64,000 nucleotides of DNA from Symbiodinium natans. Taxonomy: Eukaryota > Sar > Dinophyceae > Suessiales > Symbiodiniaceae. The stretch lies in contig CAJNDS010002645.1 of the NCBI GenBank assembly GCA_905221605.1, positions 64,001-128,000 on the forward strand. The letters run 5' to 3'. Positions 52,555 through 64,000 of the stretch are shown here, piece after piece. A model generated the notes under the pieces. That model was not told the origin of the DNA and did no database searches. It saw nothing but the letters and a program-made list of their open reading frames with translations. Position 1 is the first letter of the stretch. Each line of letters starts with the position of its first letter. Made by a program: the position numbers and the translations under genes.

Positions 52555-55500
52555 GCACAGCTCTCACAGCCTTTGCCGTGGAGATGTTGAAAAAGGGGCT
52601 GCTCAGCTACGCTCAGCTCCCCAGGACTTCAGATGTTCTTGTACTTCTCCTTGCCAAGTTGGTCAGCACAACGGACAGGAAGAGCATACGCGTCTACCAT
52701 CTTAAGGAAGGATGTGCAGACCCCAACTTCTAAACTTGTGACCGAGTCTCAATGGCGGACTTTACCTGCTCCTGCTGATCTGCGGGCACCATGCAGATGC
52801 ACTTCTCAGTGGTTCCGACTGGCCCACCACAGCAAGGAAAGAAGGGCTTGATGGAGGCAGGCGCTTTCTCGGCCATCTCGTCCTCGATCTTCTTCTTGGC
52901 CTATGGGTGTCAAGGATGGAAGGGGTGCGACGCGACAATCAGACCACTGCAAACGAGCATGAGCCTGCTCCTTCATAGCATCACCCATGCCACCCAACAT
53001 GCTTGCCATCGCGCCGTAGAGGCTTCGGAAGGCTAGTGGGCCAGTTCGCACAGAGGGTGATCGGAGAACCCAAATGGCTGATGGATGAGAGTTGCTCGAC
53101 ACGGGCAAAGCCCCGGCCTAAGCGTCTTTAAAGTGGTGTCGAACACACGTGATGGCTTTCGTGTCTCATGTCACTTTCACACAGGCGAGAGCGATCGCAA
53201 GGTCTTCAGCATCGACGAGCATCGCATGCGACGCTGTCACAGCAAGCGTTTAGCACAGCTCTCACAGCCTTTGCCGTGGAGCTGTTGAAAAAGGGGCTGC
53301 TCAGCTACGCTCAGCTCCCCAGGACTTCAGATGTTCTTGTACTTCTCCTTGCCAAGTTGGTCAGCACAATGGACAGGAAGAGCATAGTCTACCATCTTAA
53401 GGAAGGATGTGCAGACCCCAACTTCTAAACTTGTGACCGAGTCTCAATGGCGGACTTTACCTGCTCCTGCTGATCCGCGGGCACCATGCAGATGCACTTC
53501 TCAGTGGTTCCGACTGGCCCACCACAGCAAGGAAAGAAGGGCTTGATGGAGGCAGGCGCTTTCTCGGCCATCTCGTCCTCGATCTTCTTCTTGGCCTATG
53601 GGTGTCAAGGATGGAAGGGGTGCGACGCGACAATCAGACCACTGCAAACGAGCATGAGCCTGCTCCTTCATAGCATCACCCATGCCACCCAACATGCTTG
53701 CCATCGCGCCGTAGAGGCTTCGGAAGGCTAGTGGGCCAGTTCGCACAGAGGGTGATCGGAGAACCCAAATGGCTGATGGATGAGAGTTGCTCGACACGGG
53801 CAAAGCCCCGGCCTAAGCGTCTTTAAAGTGGTGTCGAACACACGTGATGGCTTTCGTGTCTCATGTCACTTTCACACAGGCGAGAGCGATCGCAAGGTCT
53901 TCAGCATCGACGAGCATCGCGTGCGACGCTGTCACAGCAAGCGTTTAGCACAGCTCTCACAGCCTTTGCCGTGGAGCTGTTGAAAAAGGGGCTGCTCAGC
54001 TACGCTCAGCTCCCCAGGACTTCAGATGTTCTTGTACTTCTCCTTGCCAAGTTGGTCAGCACAACGGACAGGAAGAGCATACGCGTCTACCGTCTTAAGG
54101 AAGGATGTGCAGACCCCAACTTCTAAACTTGTGACCGAGTCTCAATGGCGGACTTTACCTGCTCCTGCTGATCCGCGGGCACCATGCAGATGCACTTCTC
54201 AGTGGTTCCGACTGGCCCACCACAGCAAGGAAAGAAGGGCTTGATGGAGGCAGGCGCTTTCTCGGCCATCTCGTCCTCGATCTTCTTCTTGGCCTATGGG
54301 TGTCAAGGATGGAAGGGGTGCGACGCGACAATCAGACCACTGCAAACGAGCATGAGCCTGCTCCTTCATAGCATCACCCATGCCACCCAACATGCTTGCC
54401 ATCGCGCCGTAGAGGCTTCGGAAGGCTAGTGGGCCAGTTCGCACAGAGGGTGATCGGAGAACCCAAATGGCTGATGGATGAGAGTTGCTCGACACGGGCA
54501 AAGCCCCGGCCTAAGCGTCTTTAAAGTGGTGTCGAACACACGTGATGGCTTTCGTGTCTCATGTCACTTTCACACAGGCGAGAGCGATCGCAAGGTCTTC
54601 AGCATCGACGAGCATCGCATGCGACGCTGTCACAGCAAGCGTTTAGCACAGCTCTCACAGCCTTTGCCGTGGAGCTGTTGAAAAAGGGGCTGCTCAGCTA
54701 CGCTCAGCTCCCCAGGACTTCAGATGTTCTTGTACTTCTCCTTGCCAAGTTGGTCAGCACAATGGACAGGAAGAGCATAGTCTACCATCTTAAGGAAGGA
54801 TGTGCAGACCCTAACTTCTAAACTTGTGACCGAGTCTCAATGGCGGACTTTACCTGCTCCTGCTGATCCGCGGGCACCATGCAGATGCACTTCTCAGTGG
54901 TTCCGACTGGCCCACCACAGCAAGGAAAGAAGGGCTTGATGGAGGCAGGCGCTTTCTCGGCCATCTCGTCCTCGATCTTCTTCTTGGCCTATGGGTGTCA
55001 AGGATGGAAGGGGTGCGACGCGACAATCAGACCACTGCAAGCGAGAACGAGCCTGCTCCTTCATAGCATCACCCATGCCACCCAACATGCTTGCCATCGC
55101 GAGAGGCTTCGGAAGGCTAGTGGGCCAGTTCGCACAGAGGGTGATCGGAGAACCCAAATGGCTGATGGATGAGAGTTGCTCGACACGGGCAAAGCCCCGG
55201 CCTAAGCATCTTCAAAGTGGTGTCGAACACACGTGATGGCTTTCGTGTCTCATGTCACTTTCACACAGGCGAGAGCGATCGCAAGGTCTTCAGCATCGAC
55301 GAGCATCGCGTGCGACGCTGTCACAGCAAGCGTTTAGCACAGCTCTCACAGCCTTTGCCGTGGAGCTGTTGAAAAAGGGGCTGCTCAGCTACGCTCAGCT
55401 CCCCAGGACTTCAGATGTTCTTGTACTTCTCCTTGCCAAGTTGGTCAGCACAACGGACAGGAAGAGCATACGCGTCTACCGTCTTAAGGAAGGATGTGCA

Positions 55501-57960
55501 GACCCCAACTTCTAAACTTGTGACCGAGTCTCAATGGCGGACTTTACCTGCTCCTGCTGATCCGCGGGCACCATGCAGATGCACTTCTCAGTGGTTCCGA
55601 CTGGCCCACCACAGCAAGGAAAGAAGGGCTTGATGGAGGCAGGCGCTTTCTCGGCCATCTCGTCCTCGATCTTCTTCTTGGCCTATGGGTGTCAAGGATG
55701 GAAGGGGTGCGACGCGACAATCAGACCACTGCAAACGAGCATGAGCCTGCTCCTTCATAGCATCACCCATGCCACCCAACATGCTTGCCATCGCGCCGTA
55801 GAGGCTTCGGAAGGCTAGTGGGCCAGTTCGCACAGAGGGTGATCGGAGAACCCAAATGGCTGATGGATGAGAGTTGCTCGACACGGGCAAAGCCCCGGCC
55901 TAAGCGTCTTTAAAGTGGTGTCGAACACACGTGATGGCTTTCGTGTCTCATGTCCACACAGGCGAGAGTAATCACAAGGTCATCACCATCGACGAGCATC
56001 GCGTCCGACGCTGTCACAGCAAGCGTTTAGCACAGCTCTCACAGCCTTTGCGGTGGAGCTGTTGAAAAAGGGGCTGCTCAGCTACGCTCAGCTCCCCAGG
56101 ACTTCAGATGTTCTTGTACTTCTCCTTGCCAAGTTGGTCAGCACAATGGACAGGAAGAGCATAGTCTACCATCTAGAGGAAGGATGTGCAGACCCCAACT
56201 TCTAAACTTGTGACCGAGTCTCAATGGCGGACTTTACCTGCTCCTGCTGATCCGCGGGCACCATGCAGATGCACTTCTCAGTGGTTCCGACTGGCCCACC
56301 ACAGCAAGGAAAGAAGGGCTTGATGGAGGCAGGCGCTTTCTCGGCCATCTCGTCCTCGATCTTCTTCTTGGCCTATGGGTGTCAAGGATGGAAGGGGTGC
56401 GACGCGACAATCAGACCACTGCAAGCGAGAACGAGCCTGCTCCTTCATAGCATCACCCATGCCACCCAACATGCTTGCCATCGCGCCGTAGAGGCTTCGG
56501 AAGGCTAGTGGGCCAGTTCGCACAGAGGGTGATCGGAGAACCCAAATGGCTGATGGATGAGAATTGCTCGACACGGGCAAAGCCCCGGCCTAAGCATCTT
56601 TAAAGTGGTGTCGAACACACGTGATGGCGCTCGTGTCTCATGTCACTTTCACACAGGCGAGAGCGATCGCAAGGTCTTCAGCATCGACGAGCATCGCGTG
56701 CGACGCTGTCACAGCACGCGTTTAGCACAGCTCTCACAGCCTTTGCCGTGGAGCTGTTGAAAAAGGGGCTGCTCAGCTACGCTCAGCTCCCCAGGACTTC
56801 AGATGTTCTTGTACTTCTCCTTGCCAAGTTGGTCAGCAGGAAGAGCATACGCGTCTACCATCTTGAGGAAGGATGTGCAGACCCCAACTTCTAAACTTGT
56901 GACCGAGTCTCAATGGCGGACTTTACCTGCTCCTGCTGATCCGCGGGCACCATGCAGATGCACTTCTCAGTGGTTCCGACTGGCCCACCACAGCAAGGAA
57001 AGAAGGGCTTGATGGAGGCAGGCGCTTTCTCGGCCATCTCGTCCTCGATCTTCTTCTTGGCCTATGGGTGTCAAGGATGGAAGGGGTGCGACGCGACAAT
57101 CAGACCACTGCAAACGAGCACGAGCCTGCTCCTTCATAGCATCACCCATCCCACCCAACATGCTTGCCATCGCGCCGTAGAGGCTTCGGAAGGCTAGTGG
57201 GCCAGTTCGCACAGAGGGTGATCGGAGAACCCAAATGGCTGATGGATGAGAGTTGCTCGACACGGGCAAAGCCCCGGCCTAAGCATCTTTAAAGTGGTGT
57301 CGAACACACGTGATGGCGCTCGTGTCTGAGGTCACTTACTTTCACACAGGCGAGAACGATCGCAAGGTCTTCAGCATCGACGAGCATCGCGCACGACGCT
57401 GCAACAGCAAGAACTCGTGTAAAACCTCTGTGCACAACTCACACAGCTTTTGCTGTGGAGTTGTTGAACGTGGGATACTCAGCTCCGGCAGGTCTTTAGA
57501 TGGTCTTGTACTTCTCCTTGGTTACCATGCCCACTGGCCAAAACGAGTTCGCGTAGCACGTACAGTCTGCTAACAATGGAGGTCGGGCATATCAGCTACA
57601 AAACCGAAGTACCTAGGCATGAACTGAGTCTCAATGGCGTTGATCACCTGCTCCTGCTGATCCGCGGGCACCATGCAGATGCACTTCTCAGTGGTTCCGA
57701 CTGGCCCACCACAGCAAGGAAAGAAGGGCTTGATGGAGGCAGGCGCTTTCTCGGCCATCTCGTCCTCGATCTTCTTCTTGGCCTATGGGTGTCAAGGATG
57801 GGAAGGGGTGCGACGCGACAATCAGACCACTGCAAACGAGCACGAGCCTGCTCCTTCATAGCATCACCCATGCCACCCAACATGCTTGCCATCGCGCCGT
57901 AGAGGCTTCGGAAGGCTAGTGGGCCAGTTCGCACAGAGGGTGATCGGAGAACCCGAATGG
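52555..57960. repeat. Eight-unit ~695-bp tandem array carrying a small minus-strand gene
   Basis: The marker 'gatgcacttctcagtggttc' occurs at about 52796, 53491, 54189, 54884, 55578, 56268, 56957 and 57678, giving spacings of 695, 698, 695, 694, 690, 689 and 721 bases. Units are nearly identical apart from alternating variants: 'agcatagtctacc' against 'agcatacgcgtctacc', and 'gcatgcgacg' against 'gcgtgcgacg'. Units 2 and 4 share one form, units 3 and 5 the other, which points to duplication in pairs of about 1.39 kb. The last unit, at the right, differs at the 3' end of its gene and may be the founder copy. Confidence 0.95.
57570..57915 (-). CDS. Small two-exon gene of the tandem array, most complete copy
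   Basis: Exon A (57848 up to an acceptor-like 'cactag' at about 57916) reads RSLYGAMASMLGGMGDAMKE. Exon B (57570-57782) reads KKKIEDEMAEKAPASIK, then FFPCCGGPVGTTEKCICMVP, and ends FGFVADMPDLHC with a stop. Removing 57783-57847 (65 bases, GC...AG) joins them in phase as MKEQ-AKKKIEDEM. The junction has AG|GC on both sides, the repeat-flanked non-canonical intron style reported for dinoflagellates. The product is about 85-95 residues, Met/Gly-rich at the start, then charged, with a CC...CIC cysteine group that might bind metal. The start is uncertain: a further 5' exon may exist. Seven related units to the left have the same two exons but end IETRSQV (stops at 52730, 53425, 54123, 54818, 55512, 56202 and 56891). 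Function unknown. Confidence 0.55.
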
Positions 57961-59452
57961 CTGGCGGCAGAGCTGGCTGATGCTGGGAAGTGGCGGTACT
58001 CAGCATGGCGCAATGCTATCTGATCGAGCTCTAGCCACTCAACATGTCCATCGCATGGAAGCAGACAGCAAGTCTTGCCATAAGCCCAGAGCCCGCGGTC
58101 GAGACCTCCACCAACCACAGGAAAGTGCGGCGTGCTTAAAGCCTGGAAGCACTCGAAGAGCATCAGCAATCCGTTTCGTCTCTTGAGAGCAAGGTTTTGG
58201 ATGCCTGGCCAACCCAGTAGCTGGCCTCAGCGAGTTGCAAACTTTGGGAGAAGCTGCCTCTGATGAAAGCTGCCCGGGGCTCAAGCTGGAATTTTGGCAT
58301 AGAAGTATAGCCTGAGGCAGCGGATGCGCACCAACATGTCACGCCACTTCCTGATCTTGCGCTCCACTGGTGCACGGATCCAAAAAACTTCCAAGCCATT
58401 CTTACAATCAGCTTGCATTTACCTTGCTCATCCTTTTTCCCTTTTGTTCTTTGGGCTGGGGCCTCCCAGAGCCCAGTACTGTAAGCTCCTCTCGGACGGC
58501 ACTTCGGAAGCCGACCTTCCCAGCTCGTGTCTTAAGAGGGCTGCAACCAAAGGCTTCGGCAGACATAAGCTTGGGGACATGGAAGGGTGTAAAATGGTGT
58601 AAACATGGGCCTCCAAGGCTTCCAGGCCTTGCTCCGTGCAAGCAGGTTCCTGCAAGTTTCTAAGATGCTACACTCCTTCCCCCGTGTAGCAGCAGGACAT
58701 GCAACGACCGCCTCTTGGCGTGAAGATGCCTCGAGCACACGTGCCCGTATGCGTAGCAAGGCCTGAAAGATGCCGGCACGCATCGACAAGAGAAGAACAT
58801 ACGGGCCTTGTTCCGAAATTGGGGGGGGTGTCTTCTTGGAGTCCTCCCTTTAAGGGACTCTTACTCCGTTTTCGGGGTCCCTGATTTTCGGAAACCCCCC
58901 CCCCCCCACATGGAAACCTTCTTGTCCCCGCTTGCGTTGGGTGCTCTTTGAGACCGTCGCCTCGAGCAGGCGATGGGCTTTCTCGGCTGATTGTGTCAGC
59001 CCCGTCTTTAGGCAGAAGGGTCCAGCCGTGACCTCGGGATCTTCAAGTCATGAGTCCTGAAATCAGGGTCCCTTACCCTAAACCTTGAACCCTCAGAATT
59101 GTGGAACCTACCATGTTCCGCCCAGATTTATGGAAGTGCCTGCTCTCTTGCGAGGAGTCTTTGGCTCGCACGCTCGCTCGGTAGTACTTCTTCTGGCCCT
59201 CCAGCGCAGGGTTCGTGAGCTCTCTTGAGGCACGATCATGCCTAATTTAATGTATATATTGGGTATATTATATATATATAAGTATAAAAATAAAAAAAGA
59301 AATTGTAATTATGCTTCATCTTACTATATACAAGCAACATTAGACTATGTACTCATAGCCTCCACTCAAGAACCGTTCCTGAGAGGTGCGCCCTGCGATG
59401 GATGTGGAGCCCTGCCATGCCAGACTTCGGCTGCCTTGAGCGCCATGGATAG
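57961..59452. other. No assignable gene
   Basis: Short frames only. It includes a pair of mononucleotide tracts (G8 at about 58821 and C14 at about 58897) around a 60-base segment, and (TA)n at about 59267-59280. Nothing else is recognised. Confidence 0.35.
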
Positions 59453-59580
59453 ATTAGGGTTTAGGGTTTAGGGTTTAGGGTTTAGGGTTTAGGGTTTAGG
59501 GTTTAGGGTTTAGGGTTTAGGGTTTAGGGTTTAGGGTTTAGGGTTTAGGGTTTAGGGTTTAGGGTTGTTTAGGGTTTGGG
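59453..59580. repeat. Interstitial telomere-like array, TTTAGGG orientation
   Basis: About sixteen perfect TTTAGGG heptamers in a row, then degenerate copies. The longest telomere-like block in the window. Confidence 0.97.
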
Positions 59581-59989
59581 GTTTTGGGTTTTGGGGGCTT
59601 ACGAAAGTAGGGGACCCCAACATAGACCCCCCGATAATAGGGACCCTATTGAGGTACCCCTAATTTCGGAAACCACGATATAGCCCTTGGGCTTTGAAAA
59701 GCGTGCTTAGGCCACATGCGGGTTTAGGGTTTTGGTTAAGGTTTAGGGTGCCATATTCTACACAATCAGCACATTCTGAACTTCCACTCGCCTGCCCGTT
59801 TGCCGGGAAGGGCCTGACGTGTGGCCTGCCACGCAGTGCGCATAGCCAGCGAGACACCCGAAACTGCGTTGAGCCTCCATCTTCAACAATTCGGTTAGGG
59901 GCTCTTTTTCCAGGGTCCCTGTTCTCACACATCTTGGGCACCCAACAGGGGGGCCATTCGTGCAAGAGATCTGAGCATATGACAGTCAC

Positions 59990-60055
59990 ACCCTAAACCC
60001 TAAGCCTTAAACCCTAACCCTAAACCCTAAACCCTAAACCCTAAACCCTAAACAG
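59990..60055. repeat. Interstitial telomere-like array, CCCTAAA orientation
   Basis: Nine heptamers with two variants, in the opposite orientation to the block 410 bases to the left. The pair therefore has the layout of a head-to-head telomere fusion, although other explanations are possible. Confidence 0.95.
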
Positions 60056-60159
60056 AAAAGCAACTTGCCTGTAAGCTTTCGGTGCTTCGCCGCAGCCAGT
60101 GGCTGTGACTCCACCGAGGCCTCGGCCCAGACTCTCTCTTGGGGATTCTCTTTCTTATT

Positions 60160-60254
60160 GGGTTTAGGGTGTAGGGTGTAGGGTTTAGGGTTTAGGGTTT
60201 AGGGTTTAGGGTTTAGGGTTTGGGGTTTAGGGTTTGGGGTTTAGGGTTTAGGGT
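60160..60254. repeat. Interstitial telomere-like array, TTTAGGG orientation
   Basis: About thirteen heptamers, some reading GTAGGG or TTGGGG. Confidence 0.95.
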
Positions 60255-63200
60255 CATTTAGGGATTATTGTCCTTTAGTTCTTTTTGGGGGGTTCTTAGG
60301 CTAATCGTAGTCCCCCACACTTCAGGGCATTAAGGAGATCTTCGTGAGTAGGAGGGCTTAGGATTTTAGGGTTTGGGGGTGTGGGGTTTGTAGCTTATAT
60401 AGTGGCTCTCTTGTACTAAGGTTGGGCGAACCAAAGCATGTCTTAGACCAGCAAACAAAGGTCATGTGGCCAGCTCCCGTATTCGGTCAAAAAGGCCCAC
60501 AATTTCGAGACCTGACCGCGTAGACATTCCCTTGAGCCCTGCCAGGCCCGATAGAGCCAACGATTCTTGCCTTCGTGGAGAATTTCTCGGTCACTCCGCT
60601 TCCGCTTCTGGGCCCCTACACCCTACAACCTCTCACCTCTTGATCTCCAAGGGGCTAAATTTGCCCACCAAAAAAAAGTGCTGTCTCAAACTTCATTGTG
60701 AGCATTCAGGGCACTACAGTATTGTTTTGTCTTGACTCCTGCCACCCTGAAGTTCTCTGAAGCTCCCCTCTCTCGAGTGTTTGTTCTCTTCACGCGGGCA
60801 CCTGGTATTGGGTAAACAATCGGGGAAACGCAGAAACGCAAAAGACATCAACGATCCAGCACCACAATCAAACTGCAGATCGCGCGCCAGTGGCAGCCAA
60901 AACAATGTTCTGTACAATGACCCCTAAACCCTAAACCCCAAACCCTATACCCTAAACCCTAGGCTTTGCAGTGTCAGTAGCGCCTTTAGTTGCATGTTGC
61001 CACTTGAGATCGGGGCTCCTCTTCGGGCCAAGATCCACCTCCGGCACAGGTCTCATGCTCCAGCGAACTGTAGAATCCTACACCGGCACACTAAGCACAC
61101 TAACCTCTAAACCCTAAACCCAAAACCCTTAAGACCTAAGCCCTAAGCCCTAGGCCCTAAACCCTATTTGTTCAGCTGTCTTTGCCCCTGCCTCTCCAGG
61201 GCCATGCGCTGGGCTTGCGTGAAGCTCTGCAACCTGGGGGGCTTCCCAGAACGTCGAGAGCAGATGTGCGTAATTATGCACATCAGCGTTCTAATCTCTG
61301 AGAGGGGTTCCGAGCATGCATGCAACTAAAAAGTGGTGGCATGCAAAGAAGGGCAACATCTTGTGAATCGCAAACATACACTGCACCCGCGCGATTAGCT
61401 GGTTCCCACGCGCAGTGAGAGCCAGGCGCTGACTGCCGCTGTAAGGGCGACAACCGCTGAAGTAAAGCAAAAAGCTTCGCCTTGCGCATCCAGGGAGCAT
61501 GGTTTGGATGTCGTCGCTGAGTTTGGGGATTTCGAACTGAAATGATTCAACCCTACACCCTAAACCCTCAAGCCCCTGTAAGTTGAAATGATTCAAAAGT
61601 CAAAAAGAAACTCCTCGAAACTCCCCGAAACTTTCCTTGAAACTACCCGGAACTTTCCCTGGACCTGAACCCTGAATAATCAGCCCAAAAGTTGCAACAA
61701 GCCACAGAAAAAAACTGACTCTTAAAGGGACCCGCCTCGGCACGGCGTCCACGCTCCAGTCCCTTGGTTTCATCGGCAGCTACATGTATGCCTGTTGACT
61801 ACATCATAATGTATAATGGCTAATGTATAATGTATAACGCACAATGTATAATCATTACGTATAATACGCAAAACAAAAACATCAACATAAAACACAATAT
61901 ACAAATACTGCGCAATGTAAAATATGCAATATGCAATACACAATGCATTATATGGTGCGTATTGTATGTGTATACATATACACTGTTTCATTCTGAGTCT
62001 ACATAACTAAACATATAGAAATATACATATACATATATGTATACATATACATATGCATATACATATGCATACACATATACATATACATATACATATGCGT
62101 TGTATTTGCATACACATATACATATATACATATACATATACATATGCATATGCATATGCATATGCATATGCATATGCATATGCATATATATATATATATA
62201 CATATATACATATCTTCTTTATATATATATACGTATTATGTTCTGATATGTTGTACTATGTGAAGTTATATTGTGCTCTACTATACTGTGTGATATTAAT
62301 ATACTGTGATATGTGTATATATATATATATTACTCCAAAGTTTGTCTATTTCTCATGCATTGTGAATATTATGCAAAAGGCTAAAAAAGGACACTGGATG
62401 TCATATTTTTCCCCCAAGCTGCCTTGCGCCTGGGACCCAGCTCTGGTGTCGCCTTGCTCAAGCAACGTAGTCTCAGTTCACTCCGACTCGCTTGTAGATC
62501 ACCTGGCCTCTTCGGTGAAACGGTGCGCGCGTCGATCGCCTGTGCTAGGGAGACTCGAAGACACTCTTATTCCTTGAACTGCAGTGTGTCAACCCCTAGT
62601 CTGGGGGCATTGGCACGATGGGTGGTCAAGGTCGCTCACGGACCTCAGCTCTGCCAGCAACTGCCGCAAGCCCACGCCCGGTTGCAGGAGAGCTCCTTTG
62701 GTCCTCACATGGCTGCTCGAAGGCTTCGCTCCTGCCTGGTGGCCAAGTCAAAAGTGTCCAAACCCATTGCTCGCGCAATCTGAGAAGCGGACGGTCACTG
62801 CCACGACAGCCCTGGTGGTGAGCAACACAGCTGTTGCCTCCTGTACAATCAGACGCAACTCGCTGATGCATGGCACCGCAACCTGCCATCGCAGTCGCTG
62901 AGTCTTTGGGGTCCCACGGAATACGTGTCCTCGAACTCCGGTCCACCCTCCTGCCACCACATCTACGCCTGCCACGAGCTTCATTTGTTTGCCTACAGAG
63001 GGGCTCGGGCCCCAAACCCCAACTCAAAACCCATCTTGCCACAGCGGAATCAGTCAGATTCAGAACGAGGAAGATGTCCGAACACTCCCAAAACAGATTC
63101 AGAATGTCGGCTCAATGGCCAAGTTGAGCTAGCTCATATTAGTATAACTCAAGAAACTCCCCGCCGTAAACCCGAAACCTAAAAACTATAAGCCTTTCAG

Positions 63201-63263
63201 AACCCCTGCCCCCTCCTTGTTAGTTAAAAACCCTTATACCTCTATATATGGTGCAGCGTCGCT
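60255..63263. other. No firmly assignable gene; scattered telomeric words
   Basis: CCCTAAA runs lie at about 60925-60960 and 61105-61168. A weak plus-strand exon-like run is seen near 62605-62780 (LGALARWVVKVAHG, then HMAARRLRSCLVAKS), ending at a stop. I cannot support a gene model. Confidence 0.35.
62020..62210. repeat. (ACATAT)n / (CATATG)n microsatellite
   Basis: Hexamer repeats changing register along about 190 bases, ending in (TA)n. CATATG is palindromic, so frames are open on both strands and encode Ile/Tyr/His/Met runs that are not genes. Confidence 0.95.
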
Positions 63264-63659
63264 GCCCCCCCAGCCCCCCCCCCCCCCCTCCCATGGTAAC
63301 CCCCCCCCTGGCCCCCCTTGTGGGGTGGTGTGGTTGGGGTTTGGGTTGAGGGTTGAGGGTTTAGGGTCTCCGGTTTAGGGCTTAGGGCTTAGGGCTTAGG
63401 GCTTAGGGTGTAGGGTGTAGGGTTTAGGGTTTAGGGTTTAGGGTCCCCGCCCCGCCCCCCTGTGGTTTGGGCCCCCCTGTGGGGTGGTGTGGTTGGGGTT
63501 TGGGTTGAGGGTTGAGGGTTTAGGGTTTAGGGTTTAGGGGTTTGGGGGTTTAGGGGTTTAGGGGTTGAGGGGTTTAGGGTTTAGGGTTTAGGGTTTAGGG
63601 TTTAGGGTGGGGCGGGGGGGTGGGGGGGTGGGGGGGATACCATGGGGGGGGGGGGGGGT
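63264..63659. repeat. Poly-C block, telomere-like repeats with direct repeats, poly-G block
   Basis: A C-rich stretch (63264-63317) and a G-rich stretch (63608-63659) enclose TTTAGGG-type repeats. The two ends are complementary, including 'ccatggta' on the left and 'taccatgg' on the right. Inside, a ~45-base segment starting 'tgtggggtggtgtggttggg' occurs twice, at about 63319 and 63478. Both arms have G-quadruplex potential. Confidence 0.8.
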
Positions 63660-63680
63660 ACCGACACGGGACACGGAACC

Positions 63681-63792
63681 ATATATGGGTGGTTGTCAAA
63701 ACGATGGTCCCTTTTTGAATCCCTATTACAAAACGGCACCTACATTTAGGGTAACCCAAAAGGGATCATAGCTTTGACAGCCACCCATATAT
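63681..63792. mobile_element. Short foldback element (MITE-like) with ~33-base inverted ends
   Basis: The left end (63681-63714) begins 'atatatgggtggttgtcaaa'. The right end (63759-63792), read on the other strand, begins 'atatatgggtggctgtcaaa', and the match continues through 'atggtccctt' against 'atgatccctt'. About five mismatches in 33 bases. The loop is 44 bases and non-coding. It lies next to a (TA)n run, so a TA target site cannot be told from the repeat. Confidence 0.6.
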
Positions 63793-64000
63793 ATATATAT
63801 ATATGTATGTATACATATATATATAATATGCATATATATATATACTTGTTAGGTTGAGCGCTCGTAGCGGCGTTTGTGACTCGACTATGTGGTTCCCACA
63901 TGCAGCTGTAGTCACTGTAGTGATTGGCTCATTCCCGAACTGACCACTCTGCCAGTTGCATCTCAAGTCAGAAATCATGGCGGTGATGCGGTAGTGGTGT

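Noticed and set aside
53501-56580. A 100-codon minus-strand frame repeated in every unit of the tandem array
   Set aside because: It reads through the GC-AG intron and out of frame into the second exon (ending LLSLLWWASRNH). The spliced reading gives better protein sense and a shared frame in all units.
61988-62577. Tyr/Ile/His/Met-rich frames
   Set aside because: Direct translation of the CATATG and ACATAT microsatellite.
1-64000. rRNA, tRNA and dinoflagellate spliced-leader genes
   Set aside because: I looked for tRNA T-loop words, rRNA-like conserved blocks and the spliced-leader core and saw none; a covariance-model scan would be decisive.

Overview
The window looks like nuclear DNA of a dinoflagellate, probably of the Symbiodinium type; this is an inference. 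Four observations support it. There are many interstitial blocks of the heptamer TTTAGGG in both orientations. One tandemly repeated gene has an intron that starts GC, ends AG, and has AG|GC at both junctions. A SET-domain protein starts with a leader resembling the bipartite plastid signal of peridinin dinoflagellates (hydrophobic core, then an FVP motif). Recognisable genes are sparse, with long stretches of satellite and microsatellite between them. I saw no rRNA, tRNA, CRISPR array or bacterial-style operon.

Layout. 0-7.6 kb: minus-strand host genes, namely an unrecognised protein of about 580 residues and an ankyrin-like protein whose frame changes twice. 7.6-17 kb: mostly uninterpretable, with a few exon-like frames. 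17.3-21.6 kb: four stacked repeat arrays: an ATTTAAAT-rich satellite (~335 bp unit), a 39-bp array built on a perfect 20-bp palindrome, an array of inverted arms around ATTTGGCCAAAT, and a ~90-bp repeat. 21.9-23.4 kb: a small basic C2HC-type protein whose last codons lie inside a 227-bp repeat present four times.

24.8-43.7 kb is the most interesting part: a plus-strand, intron-containing gene block that I read as a very large DNA transposon or transposon-virus hybrid. It carries an F-box-like/RING-like protein, small zinc-binding ORFs and a giant ORF. The giant ORF holds, in order, a PD-(D/E)XK nuclease, an SF3/D5-like helicase with an altered P-loop (GVGQS), a stretch with motifs like those of a family-A polymerase palm, an OTU-like cysteine protease segment and a C2H2 finger. 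A DDE-type transposase follows it, interrupted by one frame change and possibly spliced onto the giant ORF. A 100-N scaffold gap lies inside the block. About 5.4 kb on its left is repeated almost exactly on its right, so the apparent duplication is probably two contig ends that were never merged.

45-64 kb returns to host-like DNA: the SET-domain gene, an eight-unit ~695-bp tandem array carrying a short two-exon gene, and a region rich in telomere-like repeats, TA/CATATG microsatellites, poly-G/poly-C tracts and a small foldback element. Gene starts and exon joins here are readings by eye. Where a frame opens without an ATG, I moved the start to the first ATG or said so.
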